Assembly (NCBI GenBank): GCA_963719345.1
Contig: CAVRCA010000005.1
Location: forward strand, 62,001 to 126,000
Direction of reading: 5' to 3'
DNA length: 64,000 nucleotides
Source: CAVRCA01 sp963719345
Lineage (GTDB): Bacteria; Pseudomonadota; Alphaproteobacteria; Acetobacterales; Acetobacteraceae
Numbering within the stretch: the first letter of the stretch is position 1; every line of letters begins with the position of its first letter. The notes under the pieces were generated by a model. The model searched no databases. It worked only from the letters and a program-made list of their open reading frames with translations, and was not told the DNA's origin. Shown here piece by piece: positions 39,532 through 48,509 of this stretch. Both the position numbers and the translations under genes were made by a program.

Positions 39532-41382
39532 ATGTCGGCAGGATTCTTCCTCGCCCAGTTCCTGACCGGGCTGGCCAGCGCCGCGTCGTTGTTCCTGGCC
39601 GCGTCGGGCCTGTCGATCATTTTTGGCGTTACGCGCGTCGTGAACTTCGCGCATGGCGCGTTCGTCATGGTCGGCGCCTATCTCGCCTACACGCTGACCG
39701 AGCGCCTGTCGGGCGCGCTCGGTTTTTGGGCCGGCCTGGCGAGCGCCGCCGTCCTCACCGCGATGCTCGGCGTTCTGACGGAAATGCTGCTGCTGCGCCG
39801 CGTCTATCGTGCTCCCGAGTTCTACCAGCTGCTCGCCACGTTCGGCCTGACGCTGATGGCCGAAGACCTCGTCGTGCTCGTCTGGGGTCCGACGGACCTG
39901 CTCGGCCGCCGGGCGCCCGGGCTGCGCGGCGCGTTGACGCTGCTGGGGCAGCGCGTGCCGAGCTACGACCTTTTCCTGATCGCCCTCGCGCCGATCATTC
40001 TCGTTCTGCTCCGGCTGCTGTTCCAGCGCACCCGCTGGGGCGTGAAGCTGCGGGCGGCGACGCAGGATCGCGACATGGTGGCAGCCCTCGGGGTGAATCA
40101 GAAATGGCTGTTCACCGGCGTGTTCGCGCTGGGCGTCGGCCTCGCCGGGTTGGGCGGCGCGCTGCAGATCCCGCGCGAGGCGGTCAATCACACGATGGAT
40201 CTCGGCATCGTCGTCGAGGTGTTCGTCGTGGTGGTCATCGGCGGCCTCGGCAGCGTTTTTGGCGCGTTCCTCGCTTCGGTCCTGGTGGGGGAACTGAACG
40301 CCTTCGGCATCCTCGTGCTGCCGGGGATCTCGCTGGTGCTGATCTTCGCCCTGATGGCGGCGGTGCTCGTCCTTCGGCCCTGGGGCCTGCTCGGCCGCAA
40401 GCAGGGGGCGACGCGCGCGAGCCTCGGCCCCGTATCGGCTCTTTGGCGGCCGCTGCGGATGCCGGGCCGATTGGCGGCCGCGGCGCTGGTCGTCCTGGCG
40501 GCCGCGCTGCCGCTGGTCGCCGGTCCCTATGCCCTGACGGTCGCGACCGAGATCGCGATCTTTGCGCTGTTCGCGGCGAGCCTGCACCTGCTGATGGGAG
40601 CGGGCGGGCTCGTCTCCTTCGGCCACGCCGCCTATTTCGGCCTCGGGGCCTACGCCGCGGCGCTGCTCTCGACCCGCATCGGCGCGCCGATGGGGGTCGC
40701 GCTGCTCGCCGCCCCACTGGTGGCGGCGATGGCGGCGGCCGTGTTCGGCTGGTTCTGCGTGCGGCTGTCGGGCGTCTATTTCGCGATGCTCACGCTCGCC
40801 TGCGCGCAGATCGCCTGGTCGGTCGTTTTTCAATCCGTCGCGCTGACGGGCGGCGACAACGGCGTGCTCGGCATCCGCACCGCCGGCTGGGCGACGGCGG
40901 CGGCGCCGTTCTTCTGGCTGGTGCTGGCGATCACCGCGGGCGGCATCGCGGCGCTGCGCGTGCTCGTCTTCTCGCCGTTCGGCTACGCCTTGCGCGGCGT
41001 GCGCGATTCGATCCTGCGGGCGGAGGCGATCGGCATCGACGGCAGGGCCGTGCAATGGCTCGCCTTTGTCGCCGCCGGGGCGGCGGCGGGGCTGGCCGGC
41101 GGACTGTTCGCCTTTCTCAAGGGCAGCGTGTTCCCCGACACGCTCGGGATTCCGGTCTCGGTGAACGGCCTGGTCATGGTTCTGCTCGGTGGCGTCGAAA
41201 CGACATGGGGCCCGCTGGTGGGGGCGGCGCTCTACCAGGCGCTGTCGATATGGCTGATCAGCCAGACCGAGTATTCGAAGCTGGTGCTCGGGGCGATCAT
41301 CCTCCTCCTGGTCGTGGTGTTTCCGCAGGGGTTGGTCGGCGGTGCGTCGCGGATCTTGGCGCGGCGCGGCGGCTCGCGGTGA
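39532..41382 (+). CDS. Fused LivH-LivM ABC transporter permease
   Basis: Both membrane subunits in one 616-residue chain. Residues 1-290 are LivH-like (LSIIFGVTRVVNFAHGAFVMVGAYLAY, GLGSVFGAFLASVLVGELNAFG). A basic linker follows around 290-310. Residues 315-600 are LivM-like (LLMGAGGLVSFGHAAYFGLGAYAAAL, RLSGVYFAMLTLACAQIAWSV, GLAGGLFAFLKGSVFPDTLG). Such fusions occur in some proteobacteria. The stop overlaps the livG-like start by four bases. Confidence 0.9.
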   Translation: MSAGFFLAQFLTGLASAASLFLAASGLSIIFGVTRVVNFAHGAFVMVGAYLAYTLTERLSGALGFWAGLASAAVLTAMLGVLTEMLLLRRVYRAPEFYQLLATFGLTLMAEDLVVLVWGPTDLLGRRAPGLRGALTLLGQRVPSYDLFLIALAPIILVLLRLLFQRTRWGVKLRAATQDRDMVAALGVNQKWLFTGVFALGVGLAGLGGALQIPREAVNHTMDLGIVVEVFVVVVIGGLGSVFGAFLASVLVGELNAFGILVLPGISLVLIFALMAAVLVLRPWGLLGRKQGATRASLGPVSALWRPLRMPGRLAAAALVVLAAALPLVAGPYALTVATEIAIFALFAASLHLLMGAGGLVSFGHAAYFGLGAYAAALLSTRIGAPMGVALLAAPLVAAMAAAVFGWFCVRLSGVYFAMLTLACAQIAWSVVFQSVALTGGDNGVLGIRTAGWATAAAPFFWLVLAITAGGIAALRVLVFSPFGYALRGVRDSILRAEAIGIDGRAVQWLAFVAAGAAAGLAGGLFAFLKGSVFPDTLGIPVSVNGLVMVLLGGVETTWGPLVGAALYQALSIWLISQTEYSKLVLGAIILLLVVVFPQGLVGGASRILARRGGSR

Positions 41383-42122
41383 CGGTGCTCGCGGTCGAGC
41401 GGCTGGCCAAATCGTTCGGCGGCGTGCGCGCCGTGCGCGACGTGTCGTTCACGCTGCGGGCAGGCGAAATCCTGGCGCTGATCGGGCCGAACGGTGCCGG
41501 CAAGTCGACCTGTTTCAACATGCTCAACGGGCAGGTCGTGCCGGATGCCGGACGGGTGCGCATTCTTGGCCGGGACACGACCGGGCTCGCGCCACGGCGT
41601 GCCTGGCGGCTGGGCGTCAGCCGCACGTTCCAGGTCAGCGCGACGTTCACCTCCATGACGGTGCGCGAGAACGTGCAGGTCGCGCTGCTCTCGCGCGGGC
41701 GTGCCATCCTGCAGCCCGGCGGCTCTGTCGGCCGCGCGCGCCGGTCCGAGGCGGAAGCACTGCTCCAGCGGGTCGGCATGGCGGCCGAGGCGGAGCGCGC
41801 GAGCGGCGAACTCGCCTACGGCGACGTCAAGCGCCTGGAACTGGCGATGGCGCTGGCCAATGATCCGCGCCTGCTGCTGATGGATGAACCGACGGCCGGC
41901 ATGGCCTCCGGTGAGCGCCAGACGCTGATGCGGCTGGTCGTCAGGATTGCGCGCCAACACGACATGGGCGTGCTGTTCACCGAGCACGACATGGACGTGG
42001 TGTTCGCGTCCGCCGACCGGGTGATGGTGCTCGACCGGGGCGAGCTGATCGCCGACGGGTCGCCGGCTTCGGTTCGCGCCGACGCGCGGGTCCGCGCCGT
42101 CTACCTCGGCGACGGCGGCTGA
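41379..42122 (+). CDS. livG: ABC transporter ATP-binding protein, LivG-like
   Basis: 247-residue ATPase. Walker A GPNGAGKSTCFNMLNG, signature ELAYGDVKRLELAMALANDP (LivG-type degenerate LSGG), Walker B LLLMDEPTAGMASGER, and H-loop LFTEHDMDVVFASADR. GTG at 41379 overlaps the permease stop (GTGA). The longer frame upstream is out-of-frame permease sequence. It acts with livF on the cytoplasmic face of the fused permease. Confidence 0.92.
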   Translation: MTVLAVERLAKSFGGVRAVRDVSFTLRAGEILALIGPNGAGKSTCFNMLNGQVVPDAGRVRILGRDTTGLAPRRAWRLGVSRTFQVSATFTSMTVRENVQVALLSRGRAILQPGGSVGRARRSEAEALLQRVGMAAEAERASGELAYGDVKRLELAMALANDPRLLLMDEPTAGMASGERQTLMRLVVRIARQHDMGVLFTEHDMDVVFASADRVMVLDRGELIADGSPASVRADARVRAVYLGDGG

Positions 42123-42823
42123 TGCTGCAAGTCACCGATCTGGACGCGTTCTACGGCCGGGCACAGGTCCTCTTTCACGTCGCGCTGGAGGTTGCCGCCG
42201 GCGAGGTGGTCGGGCTGCTCGGGCGCAACGGCGCCGGCAAATCGACGACGCTGCGCGCCATCATCGGGCTGGTCGCCCGTCGCGGCAGCATCCTGTTCCG
42301 AGACGAGAACATCGCCGTACGCGAGACGCACGCGATTGCCCGGCGGGGCCTTGGCTATGTGCCGGAGGATCGCCGCATCTTTGCCGAGCTGACCGTAGAG
42401 GAGAACCTGCTGGTCGGGCGCCAACCGCCGCGCCCGGGCGCACCGACCTGGACGGAGGATCGGGTCTACGCCCTGTTTCCGAGCCTTGCCGGGATGCGCC
42501 GGCGCCTGGGCGGGGCGATGAGCGGTGGCGAGCAGCAGATGCTGGCGATCGCGCGCACCCTGGTCGGCAACCCGCTTCTCATCCTGCTGGACGAGCCCTC
42601 GGAAGGCTTGGCGCCCCGCATCGTCGAGCAGATGGCGACCGCGATCCTGGCCATGCGGCAGGAGGGGGTCGGCGTGCTGGTGTCCGAACAGAACCTGCAT
42701 TTTTCGCGCGCGATACTCGACCGCGCCTATGTCATCGAAAAGGGCCGCATCCGCTCCGAGAGCACGCGGGCGGACCTGGCGAGCGGGCGCGCCCTCCTCG
42801 ACGCGCACTTTGTCCAGCAATGA
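42122..42823 (+). CDS. livF: ABC transporter ATP-binding protein, LivF-like
   Basis: 233-residue ATPase. YGRAQVLFHVALEVAAGEVVGLLGRNGAGKSTTLRAIIG contains Walker A. GLGYVPEDRRIFAELTVEENLLVG is diagnostic of LivF. MSGGEQQMLAIARTLVGNP and LLDEPSEGLAPRIVEQM supply the signature and Walker B, and VLVSEQNLHFSR the switch region. The ATG overlaps the livG stop by one base. Last gene of the ABC operon, convergent with aqpZ. Confidence 0.93.
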   Translation: MLQVTDLDAFYGRAQVLFHVALEVAAGEVVGLLGRNGAGKSTTLRAIIGLVARRGSILFRDENIAVRETHAIARRGLGYVPEDRRIFAELTVEENLLVGRQPPRPGAPTWTEDRVYALFPSLAGMRRRLGGAMSGGEQQMLAIARTLVGNPLLILLDEPSEGLAPRIVEQMATAILAMRQEGVGVLVSEQNLHFSRAILDRAYVIEKGRIRSESTRADLASGRALLDAHFVQQ

Positions 42824-42865
42824 CGTAACAGCCGAGTAGGCCGGACCTGCCCAGCAGCGCGAGCG

Positions 42866-43606
42866 TTACTCCGCCGCGACCTGTCGCTCCTCGACCACGA
42901 TCGTGTCCACGAGCCTCTCCTGCTCGTACATCCAGCGCGCCAGGAGCCCGGCGATAGCGGCGCCCACGAGCGGCGCGACCCAGAACAGCCAGAGCTGGCC
43001 GATGTAGTCGCCCCCCGCGAACAGTGCCGGCGCCGTGCTGCGCGCCGGGTTCACCGAGGTGTTGGTGACTGGGATCGAGACGAGGTGGATCAGGGTGAGC
43101 CCAAGCCCGATCGGGATGCCGGCAAACCCGGTCGCCGCGCCTTTCGATGTCGCGCCGAGGATGATGAACAGGAAGAAGAACGTCATCACCACCTCGGTGA
43201 CGAAGCACGACGCGAGCGTGTACTTGCCGGGACTGAGGTCGCCGTAGCCGTTGGAGGCGAAGCCGTTCGGCGTCCATCCCGCCTTGCCGGAGGCGATGAA
43301 CCAGAGCACGGCGGAGGCCAGGATCGCGCCGATGACCTGGGCAATGATGTACGGGATGACGTGCTTGTTGGCGCAGCGTCCCGCCACCCACAGGCCCACC
43401 GTGACGGCCGGGTTGAAATGTCCGCCTGATATATGGCCAACCGCGTAGGCCATCGTCAGGACGGTGAGCCCGAAGGCAAACGCGACCCCGACAAACCCGA
43501 TCCCCAGGCCTGGAAAGGCGGCGGCGAGGACAGCACTGCCGCATCCCGCGAAGACCAGCCAGAACGTGCCGAAGAATTCCGCGGCGCAACGTGTCCCGGT
43601 ATCCAT
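42866..43606 (-). CDS. aqpZ: Aquaporin Z
   Basis: Water channel of the inner membrane. Six helices and the two half-helix motifs HFNPAVT and SVNPARS are visible, with Arg after the second NPA (selectivity filter). Start ATG at 43606 (MDTGTRCAAEFFGTFWLVFAG). A 15-residue upstream extension in frame is unlikely. About 246 residues with an acidic C-terminal tail. It is the distal gene of a minus-strand run that includes an MFS exporter, a 2OG oxygenase and MscS, about 95 bases after the MFS gene. Confidence 0.94.
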   Translation of the reverse strand: MDTGTRCAAEFFGTFWLVFAGCGSAVLAAAFPGLGIGFVGVAFAFGLTVLTMAYAVGHISGGHFNPAVTVGLWVAGRCANKHVIPYIIAQVIGAILASAVLWFIASGKAGWTPNGFASNGYGDLSPGKYTLASCFVTEVVMTFFFLFIILGATSKGAATGFAGIPIGLGLTLIHLVSIPVTNTSVNPARSTAPALFAGGDYIGQLWLFWVAPLVGAAIAGLLARWMYEQERLVDTIVVEERQVAAE

Positions 43607-43700
43607 GGTTTCCCCCTTACTGCCGTGTCTGGAAGATAAGACAGCGTTCAAACGGGCCGTGCAAGTTACGCTCCGGCTTCGACTCGACGGCTTCCTGAAC

Positions 43701-45128
43701 TCACCCCTTGACCGCTCCCGCGCGTCCCTTGCCCATCAATCGGGTGAAGCTGACCAACGAGGCGGCGGCGGCGGTTCCGGCCGCGGCTACCAACGTAACG
43801 GCCGTGCCGCCGGTGGGGAGCAGCCCGAACACCAGCGCCACGATCGCGGCGCCGAATGTCTGGCCGAGCAGTCGGGAGGTGGCCTGCATGCCGCTCGCTC
43901 CGCCGCTGCGGGCACGCGGCGCGGACATGATGATGGCCCGGTTGTTCGGCGTGTTGAAGAAGCCGAAACCGAGGCCGCAGATGGACATCCGCCAGATGAT
44001 GTTGAGGTTCGATGGCTGGCCGGGCAACCAGGCGACCAGCGCCAGCCCGACCGCCATGATGGCCAGCCCGATGCCGCCGAGGATCGCGGCGGGGTAGCGA
44101 TCGGACAATCGGCCGGAGAGCGGCGCGATCACTGCGACGGTCAGCGGCCAGGGCGTCATCAGCAGTCCCGTGATGACCTGCGACTTGCCCAACGCATTCT
44201 CGAACAGAAAGGGCAGAGACACGTAGGATATGCCCTGGGCGGCGAAGGCGCAGATCGAGGTCGCGACGGAAAGCGCGAACAGCGGGATGCGCAGCAGGTC
44301 CACCGGCACCAGCGGCGCCGCCCTCGACAGTTGGCGGGCGACCAGGATGAAGCCGAGGACGCAGGCCGCGCCGAACTCGAGCGCGATGCTGGCCGGCTGC
44401 TGACCGTGGCCGAGGCCGTCGATGGCGGTGATCGCGAGGCCGATCGTCAGCGCGCTCATGCCCGCGCTCGGCACGTCGAACCGATTGTGGGAGCGTGGCG
44501 CGCGGGGCAGGGCCCGCCATGCGATCAGGATGGCCGCGGCCCCGATCGGGACATTCACGGCGAACAACCAAGGCCAGGGTGCGACGCTGAGGATGCCGGA
44601 AGCGACGGTCGGGCCGACCGCCGAGGAGATCGATCCCACGGTCGCATTGATGGCGACCCCCCGGCCGATCGCCTGGCGCGGATAGATGAAGCGGATCAGC
44701 GCCCCGTTGACGCTCATGATGCCGGCGGCGCCAAAACCCTGGACGATCCGGGCGAGGGTCAGGGTGAGCAGCGAGTTCGACAGCGCGCAGCCGAGCGAGG
44801 CGACGGTGAACACGACGAGGCCCCAGCGGTAGACCCGCCGATAGCCGAAGATGTCGCCCGCCGAAGCCAGCGGCAGCAGCGAGATCGTGACGGTGAGCTG
44901 GTAGGCGTTCACCACCCAGATCGAATCCGCCGGACTCGCGTTCACGTCCCGGGCGATGGTCGGCAGGGCCACATTGGCGATCGCGCCGTCCAGCACCGCG
45001 AGGACGAGGCCGAGGGCGATCGTCAGGATCGCCCAGTAGCGCTGCGGCCGCGGAACGCCGTCTTCCCCGACCACCGGCTCGGACCGATCGGACCGGGCGA
45101 ACGCCCAACTTCTCCCGTCGCGCGGCAT
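43701..45128 (-). CDS. MFS transporter, DHA2/EmrB-like
   Basis: Drug/metabolite exporter-like protein of 475 residues with about 13-14 hydrophobic segments. VLDGAIANVALPTIARDVNASPADSIWVVNAYQLT is the DHA2 N-terminal motif (LDxTIVNVALP). GDIFGYRRVYRWGLVVF and the later GRLSDRYPAAILGGIGL are the inter-helix loops. It starts seven bases after the 2OG-dioxygenase stop, so cotranscription is very likely. An export role for the oxygenase product is plausible but inferred. Confidence 0.88.
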   Translation of the reverse strand: MPRDGRSWAFARSDRSEPVVGEDGVPRPQRYWAILTIALGLVLAVLDGAIANVALPTIARDVNASPADSIWVVNAYQLTVTISLLPLASAGDIFGYRRVYRWGLVVFTVASLGCALSNSLLTLTLARIVQGFGAAGIMSVNGALIRFIYPRQAIGRGVAINATVGSISSAVGPTVASGILSVAPWPWLFAVNVPIGAAAILIAWRALPRAPRSHNRFDVPSAGMSALTIGLAITAIDGLGHGQQPASIALEFGAACVLGFILVARQLSRAAPLVPVDLLRIPLFALSVATSICAFAAQGISYVSLPFLFENALGKSQVITGLLMTPWPLTVAVIAPLSGRLSDRYPAAILGGIGLAIMAVGLALVAWLPGQPSNLNIIWRMSICGLGFGFFNTPNNRAIIMSAPRARSGGASGMQATSRLLGQTFGAAIVALVFGLLPTGGTAVTLVAAAGTAAAASLVSFTRLMGKGRAGAVKG

Positions 45129-45135
45129 CGCCCGC

Positions 45136-45861
45136 CTACTCCCGCCGGAACGTGACGACCAGCACGTCCCGGTAGGCGGGTGACGAGGGGTCGACCGGCT
45201 CGATCGCCGTCACGCCATGGAACACCCGGTTGTCGTCCACCAGCGCCGCGTCGAGCGGCTCGGTCAGGGTGAAGCTTCCGAGCTTGCGCCCGGCGAGGTC
45301 GTGGATGCTGGTCTCGCCGCTGCGCACGTTCTGCCTGTGGATCAGCAGCACGAGCACCTGGTCCACCCCGTCGCGGTGCATCCCTTCGGGCGTTGGTTGG
45401 CCGGCCTCCCCGGGCCTCGCCTCGATGCGGAACTGGTGTACCTCGATGTGCCAGGTAGGCACCTTGGTCAGCCGGTCGAAGAGGTCGCGGCAACTGCGCA
45501 GGATGGCGCCCATCGATTCGCCGGCCCCGATCGCCGGCTGCACCGGCGGGAACCAGCGCTCCACGCCGCCATTCAGCGTGTTGTAGTCGCGGCTCTGGTA
45601 GTGCGGCTGATGCGGCTTGCGGCGGATCGCCTCGGAGCCCGGCAGCATGGCGAAGGCGGCGTGCCGGCGTTTGCGGTAGCGTCCGCCGTCGGCCATGTAG
45701 GTATCGAGGCCGAGATCGTCCCAACTCGCGGCGAACGCGTCCCAATCGGCACAGCCGCCGTGCTGGTCGAGCAGAGCGCGCATCTCCGGCGCGTGCACGT
45801 GGCAGAACCCGTCGCGGGTGACGGCGGCAGCCAAGGTCTCGGCCGAGGGTGAAGGTGTCAT
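45136..45861 (-). CDS. 2-oxoglutarate-Fe(II) dioxygenase (PF10014-type, amino-acid hydroxylase-like)
   Basis: 241-residue non-haem iron oxygenase resembling the family of L-isoleucine 4-hydroxylase (IDO). Iron ligands: H162 and D164 in GMHRDGVD and distal H215 in RVFHGVTAI. R231 in AYRDVLVVTF is placed to bind 2-oxoglutarate. DTYMADGGRYRKRRHAAF and PHYQSRDYNTLNGG are family blocks. Start overlaps the mscS stop (ATGA) and the MFS gene starts seven bases downstream, so it is embedded in an operon. The substrate, probably a free amino acid, is unknown. Confidence 0.85.
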   Translation of the reverse strand: MTPSPSAETLAAAVTRDGFCHVHAPEMRALLDQHGGCADWDAFAASWDDLGLDTYMADGGRYRKRRHAAFAMLPGSEAIRRKPHQPHYQSRDYNTLNGGVERWFPPVQPAIGAGESMGAILRSCRDLFDRLTKVPTWHIEVHQFRIEARPGEAGQPTPEGMHRDGVDQVLVLLIHRQNVRSGETSIHDLAGRKLGSFTLTEPLDAALVDDNRVFHGVTAIEPVDPSSPAYRDVLVVTFRRE

Positions 45862-48215
45862 TCGGCGGCGCTCCTGGCCAGCGCGCCCGACTGCGGGGAG
45901 CCGGGCACGATCGCCGGCGCATTCTGGATCAGCAACGTCTGATGCGGGAACGGTATCTCGATGCCGTGTTCGTCGAAATGGGCCTTCATGCGTCTATTGA
46001 ACTCCCGCAGCACCATCCAGCGGGCGAACGGCCCGCACCGGATACGTGCCTTGATGATGATCGCCGAGTCGCCGAACTTGTCGAGGCCCAGCACCTCGAG
46101 ATCGTCCAGGATCTCGCTCGCCCAGCGTGGTTCCTCCCGCATATCTTTGACGATATCGGTCAGCACGGCGATCACTTCGTCGTAGTCGTCCTTGTAGGCG
46201 ACGGAAGCCTCGATGACGGCGTAGCTGAAATCGCGCGTCTTGTTGGTCACCGTCGCCACGGCGCTGAACGGAATGACGTGCACCGCCCCGTCCTCGTCGC
46301 GCAGCCGAATCGAGCGGATCGAGAGGTGCTCCACCACGCCGCCGAGCCCGGCCACGCTGACGACGTCGCCGACCTGCACGGTGTTCTCGATCAGCAGGAA
46401 GAGCCCGGTGATCACGTCCTGCACGAGCTTCTGGGAGCCGAAGCCGATGGCGATGCCGAGCACGCCGGCGCCGGCCAGCAGCGGGGCGATGTTGACGCCA
46501 AGCTCGCTCAGCACCATCAGCCCGACGACCGTGAGGATCGTCACCAGGAGCGTGGTGCGCAGCAGCGGCAGCAGGGTGCGCAGCCGGGCCGAGCGTGCGG
46601 CCTGATGTTCGGCCGACAGGCGGTCGAGATGGTTGCGGATCGCCGTGTTGCTGATCTCCCAGACCAGCATGGCAAAGGCGATCGTGATGGCGATGCTGGC
46701 CAGCGACGCCAGCAGCCGCCGCCCCGGCGTGCTGAACGCAAGCCAGGACAATGGCCCAAATCCCCAGACCTGGAACAGCGCCAGCAGCACCACTGCGTTG
46801 ACCAGGACGACCACCATCGTGCGCAGCACCGGGCGGTATGCCTGGAGCCGATCCTCGATCACCGGATGGCCTGCGGGGAGTTCGCCGCCCGGCACCGTCC
46901 GGTCGAGAGTTCCCCGCGCGACGATCAGGGCCAGCCGGCCGAGGATCAGGACCGCGGCCGTGGACGCGGCGAAATGCAGCAGACGGGTGAAGCCGTTCGG
47001 TAGCTCCACTGCCCAGACCAGCCAGACCGCGACGATGTAGAACAGAGCGATCCAGTGCCAGATCGCGGCGAGGCGGTTGCGATAGGCGGCCAGCACGCCA
47101 TGCGACCGCTTCGGCGCCCGCAGCCGCCGGCGGACCGCATCCCTGTTCTGTACAACGATGACGATCAGCATCACATGGAAGGCGAGCCCGACCAGCTTCA
47201 GCACGGCCTCGTGCGCCTCCGAGGTCATCCCGAGCAACAGCCCGTCGGTCGCCAGCGCGTAACCAAGCACCGCAACGCCAAGCAGCCGGCGCAGCCAGCG
47301 CATCAGGTAAGCGGCTCCACTGTCCGAAATCTGGAACAGCCGCAGGCGGGCGCTCTCGGGGGACAGCATCATGCGAGCGAGGCAGAGCAAGGCGCGGCAG
47401 GTTGCGTATGCGTCGGCGGCCACGCTGACGACCTGACGCAGCAGGTCCGAGCCGCCCAATCCGCTGCCGATCAGCAGATGGGCGGTCAGCAGAAAGCCGA
47501 ACACCGGAACCAGGTCGAGCCCCAGGCGGGCCAGCGCGAGGGGGACGCGTTGGAGCAGCGTGGCGGCGGTCGCCCGGAAGTGGTGCGGCAGCGGATCGTC
47601 GGCGTGCTCCTGCGACGGGTCCTCCCCCGGCTCGCTTGCCCCGGCCTCGCTCGGGCTGTCGGGGGCGAGACCGCGGAGGGCGAGCTGCGGGCGTCGTAGC
47701 GACCGCAGCAGCAGCCACTCGACACCGACGCCGCAGCCCATCACGGCCACCACCCGCCAGAGCGCGTCGAGTAGCTGCGCCCGTTGGGCCGGATTGCCGG
47801 CCAGCTCGGCTGATCCCCGCCAGAGCTCCGGTGTCCGCCCCATCGTCACCGACAGGGAATGGGTTTGTGCGGTCAGGTTCCCAAGAAAATGCGAGATCTG
47901 GCCAAGAAGCTCGGCCACGACGCTGTCGGGTTCCAGCGAATTGCGCAGCACCTCGGCCGGACCGGCCGGCGGCGCGGTCGCCCGGGTGATGGTCTCGAGC
48001 GTGCCGATCAGCGCGGCGCGCTTGGCGTCGTCCTTGAGGATGTCGAGCGCCTGCTGCGCCTGGGCGCGCGAGATTGCGGGCGCGGCCGATGCTCCCGGCG
48101 AGGCCGCGGCGGGTCTGGCCGGTGCGGGCGCCTCGGCACGCGCCGGCGGCGGCAGGCCGCACGCAAGCGCGAGGAATGCCAGCCCGAGGAGGAGCGGAAG
48201 CGGGGCCCGGATCAT
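45858..48215 (-). CDS. Large MscS-family mechanosensitive channel
   Basis: 785-residue membrane protein. Signal peptide (PLPLLLGLAFLALACGLPPPARA), a periplasmic N-terminal domain to about residue 130, then roughly ten helices. The MscS core around 540-720 has LLAGAGVLGIAIGFGSQKLVQDVITGLFLLIENTVQVGDVVSVAG, the pore helix and beta domain. The cytoplasmic C-terminal domain ends with HIEIPFPHQTL-type sequence (GIEIPFPHQTLLIQNAPAIV). Start ATG at 48215; another ATG six codons earlier is possible. It opens the operon with the dioxygenase. Releases solutes on hypo-osmotic shock. Confidence 0.9.
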   Translation of the reverse strand: MIRAPLPLLLGLAFLALACGLPPPARAEAPAPARPAAASPGASAAPAISRAQAQQALDILKDDAKRAALIGTLETITRATAPPAGPAEVLRNSLEPDSVVAELLGQISHFLGNLTAQTHSLSVTMGRTPELWRGSAELAGNPAQRAQLLDALWRVVAVMGCGVGVEWLLLRSLRRPQLALRGLAPDSPSEAGASEPGEDPSQEHADDPLPHHFRATAATLLQRVPLALARLGLDLVPVFGFLLTAHLLIGSGLGGSDLLRQVVSVAADAYATCRALLCLARMMLSPESARLRLFQISDSGAAYLMRWLRRLLGVAVLGYALATDGLLLGMTSEAHEAVLKLVGLAFHVMLIVIVVQNRDAVRRRLRAPKRSHGVLAAYRNRLAAIWHWIALFYIVAVWLVWAVELPNGFTRLLHFAASTAAVLILGRLALIVARGTLDRTVPGGELPAGHPVIEDRLQAYRPVLRTMVVVLVNAVVLLALFQVWGFGPLSWLAFSTPGRRLLASLASIAITIAFAMLVWEISNTAIRNHLDRLSAEHQAARSARLRTLLPLLRTTLLVTILTVVGLMVLSELGVNIAPLLAGAGVLGIAIGFGSQKLVQDVITGLFLLIENTVQVGDVVSVAGLGGVVEHLSIRSIRLRDEDGAVHVIPFSAVATVTNKTRDFSYAVIEASVAYKDDYDEVIAVLTDIVKDMREEPRWASEILDDLEVLGLDKFGDSAIIIKARIRCGPFARWMVLREFNRRMKAHFDEHGIEIPFPHQTLLIQNAPAIVPGSPQSGALARSAAE

Positions 48216-48315
48216 GGTCCGTGGTCGCACCACATCGATCGGGCCCGGTCAACCAAGTGGGCGGGCTGCGGCGCCCGGGGGTGCACAAGCCGGGCGGGGC
48301 ACCCATGTCGGCGGG

Positions 48316-48507
48316 GTGAAGACATTCCTCATCATCGTGATGGTCCTGTTGATGATGGGCACCCTCGGCGTGCTGTTCGCCGGCCTGTTCGGGATGGTGC
48401 GCGGCGGCGACCCGCATCGGTCGAACGCGCTGATGCGCTGGCGCGTGCTGCTGCAGGCCGCCGCCCTGGTGTTGTTCGCGATCATCATGGCGATGCTGCG
48501 TTCCTGA
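48316..48507 (+). CDS. HIG1-domain twin-transmembrane protein
   Basis: 63-residue protein with two helices: KTFLIIVMVLLMMGTLGVLFAGLFGMV, a short loop GGDPHRSNALMRWRVLLQ, then AAALVLFAIIMAML. This is the bacterial HIG1-like hypoxia-induced family, which in other systems associates with respiratory complexes; its role here is not known. Start is GTG at 48316. It is divergent from mscS and only two bases before the next gene. Confidence 0.8.
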   Translation: MKTFLIIVMVLLMMGTLGVLFAGLFGMVRGGDPHRSNALMRWRVLLQAAALVLFAIIMAMLRS

Positions 48508-48509
48508 GC

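Noticed and set aside
39726..41378. 5' part of a 798-codon frame ending with the livG-like gene
   Set aside because: Out-of-frame permease sequence; the true ATPase starts at GTG 41379.
45994..48417. Long open frame on the same strand as mscS in another frame
   Set aside because: Arg/Ala/Gly/Pro-rich shadow; the MscS frame has membrane helices and motifs.
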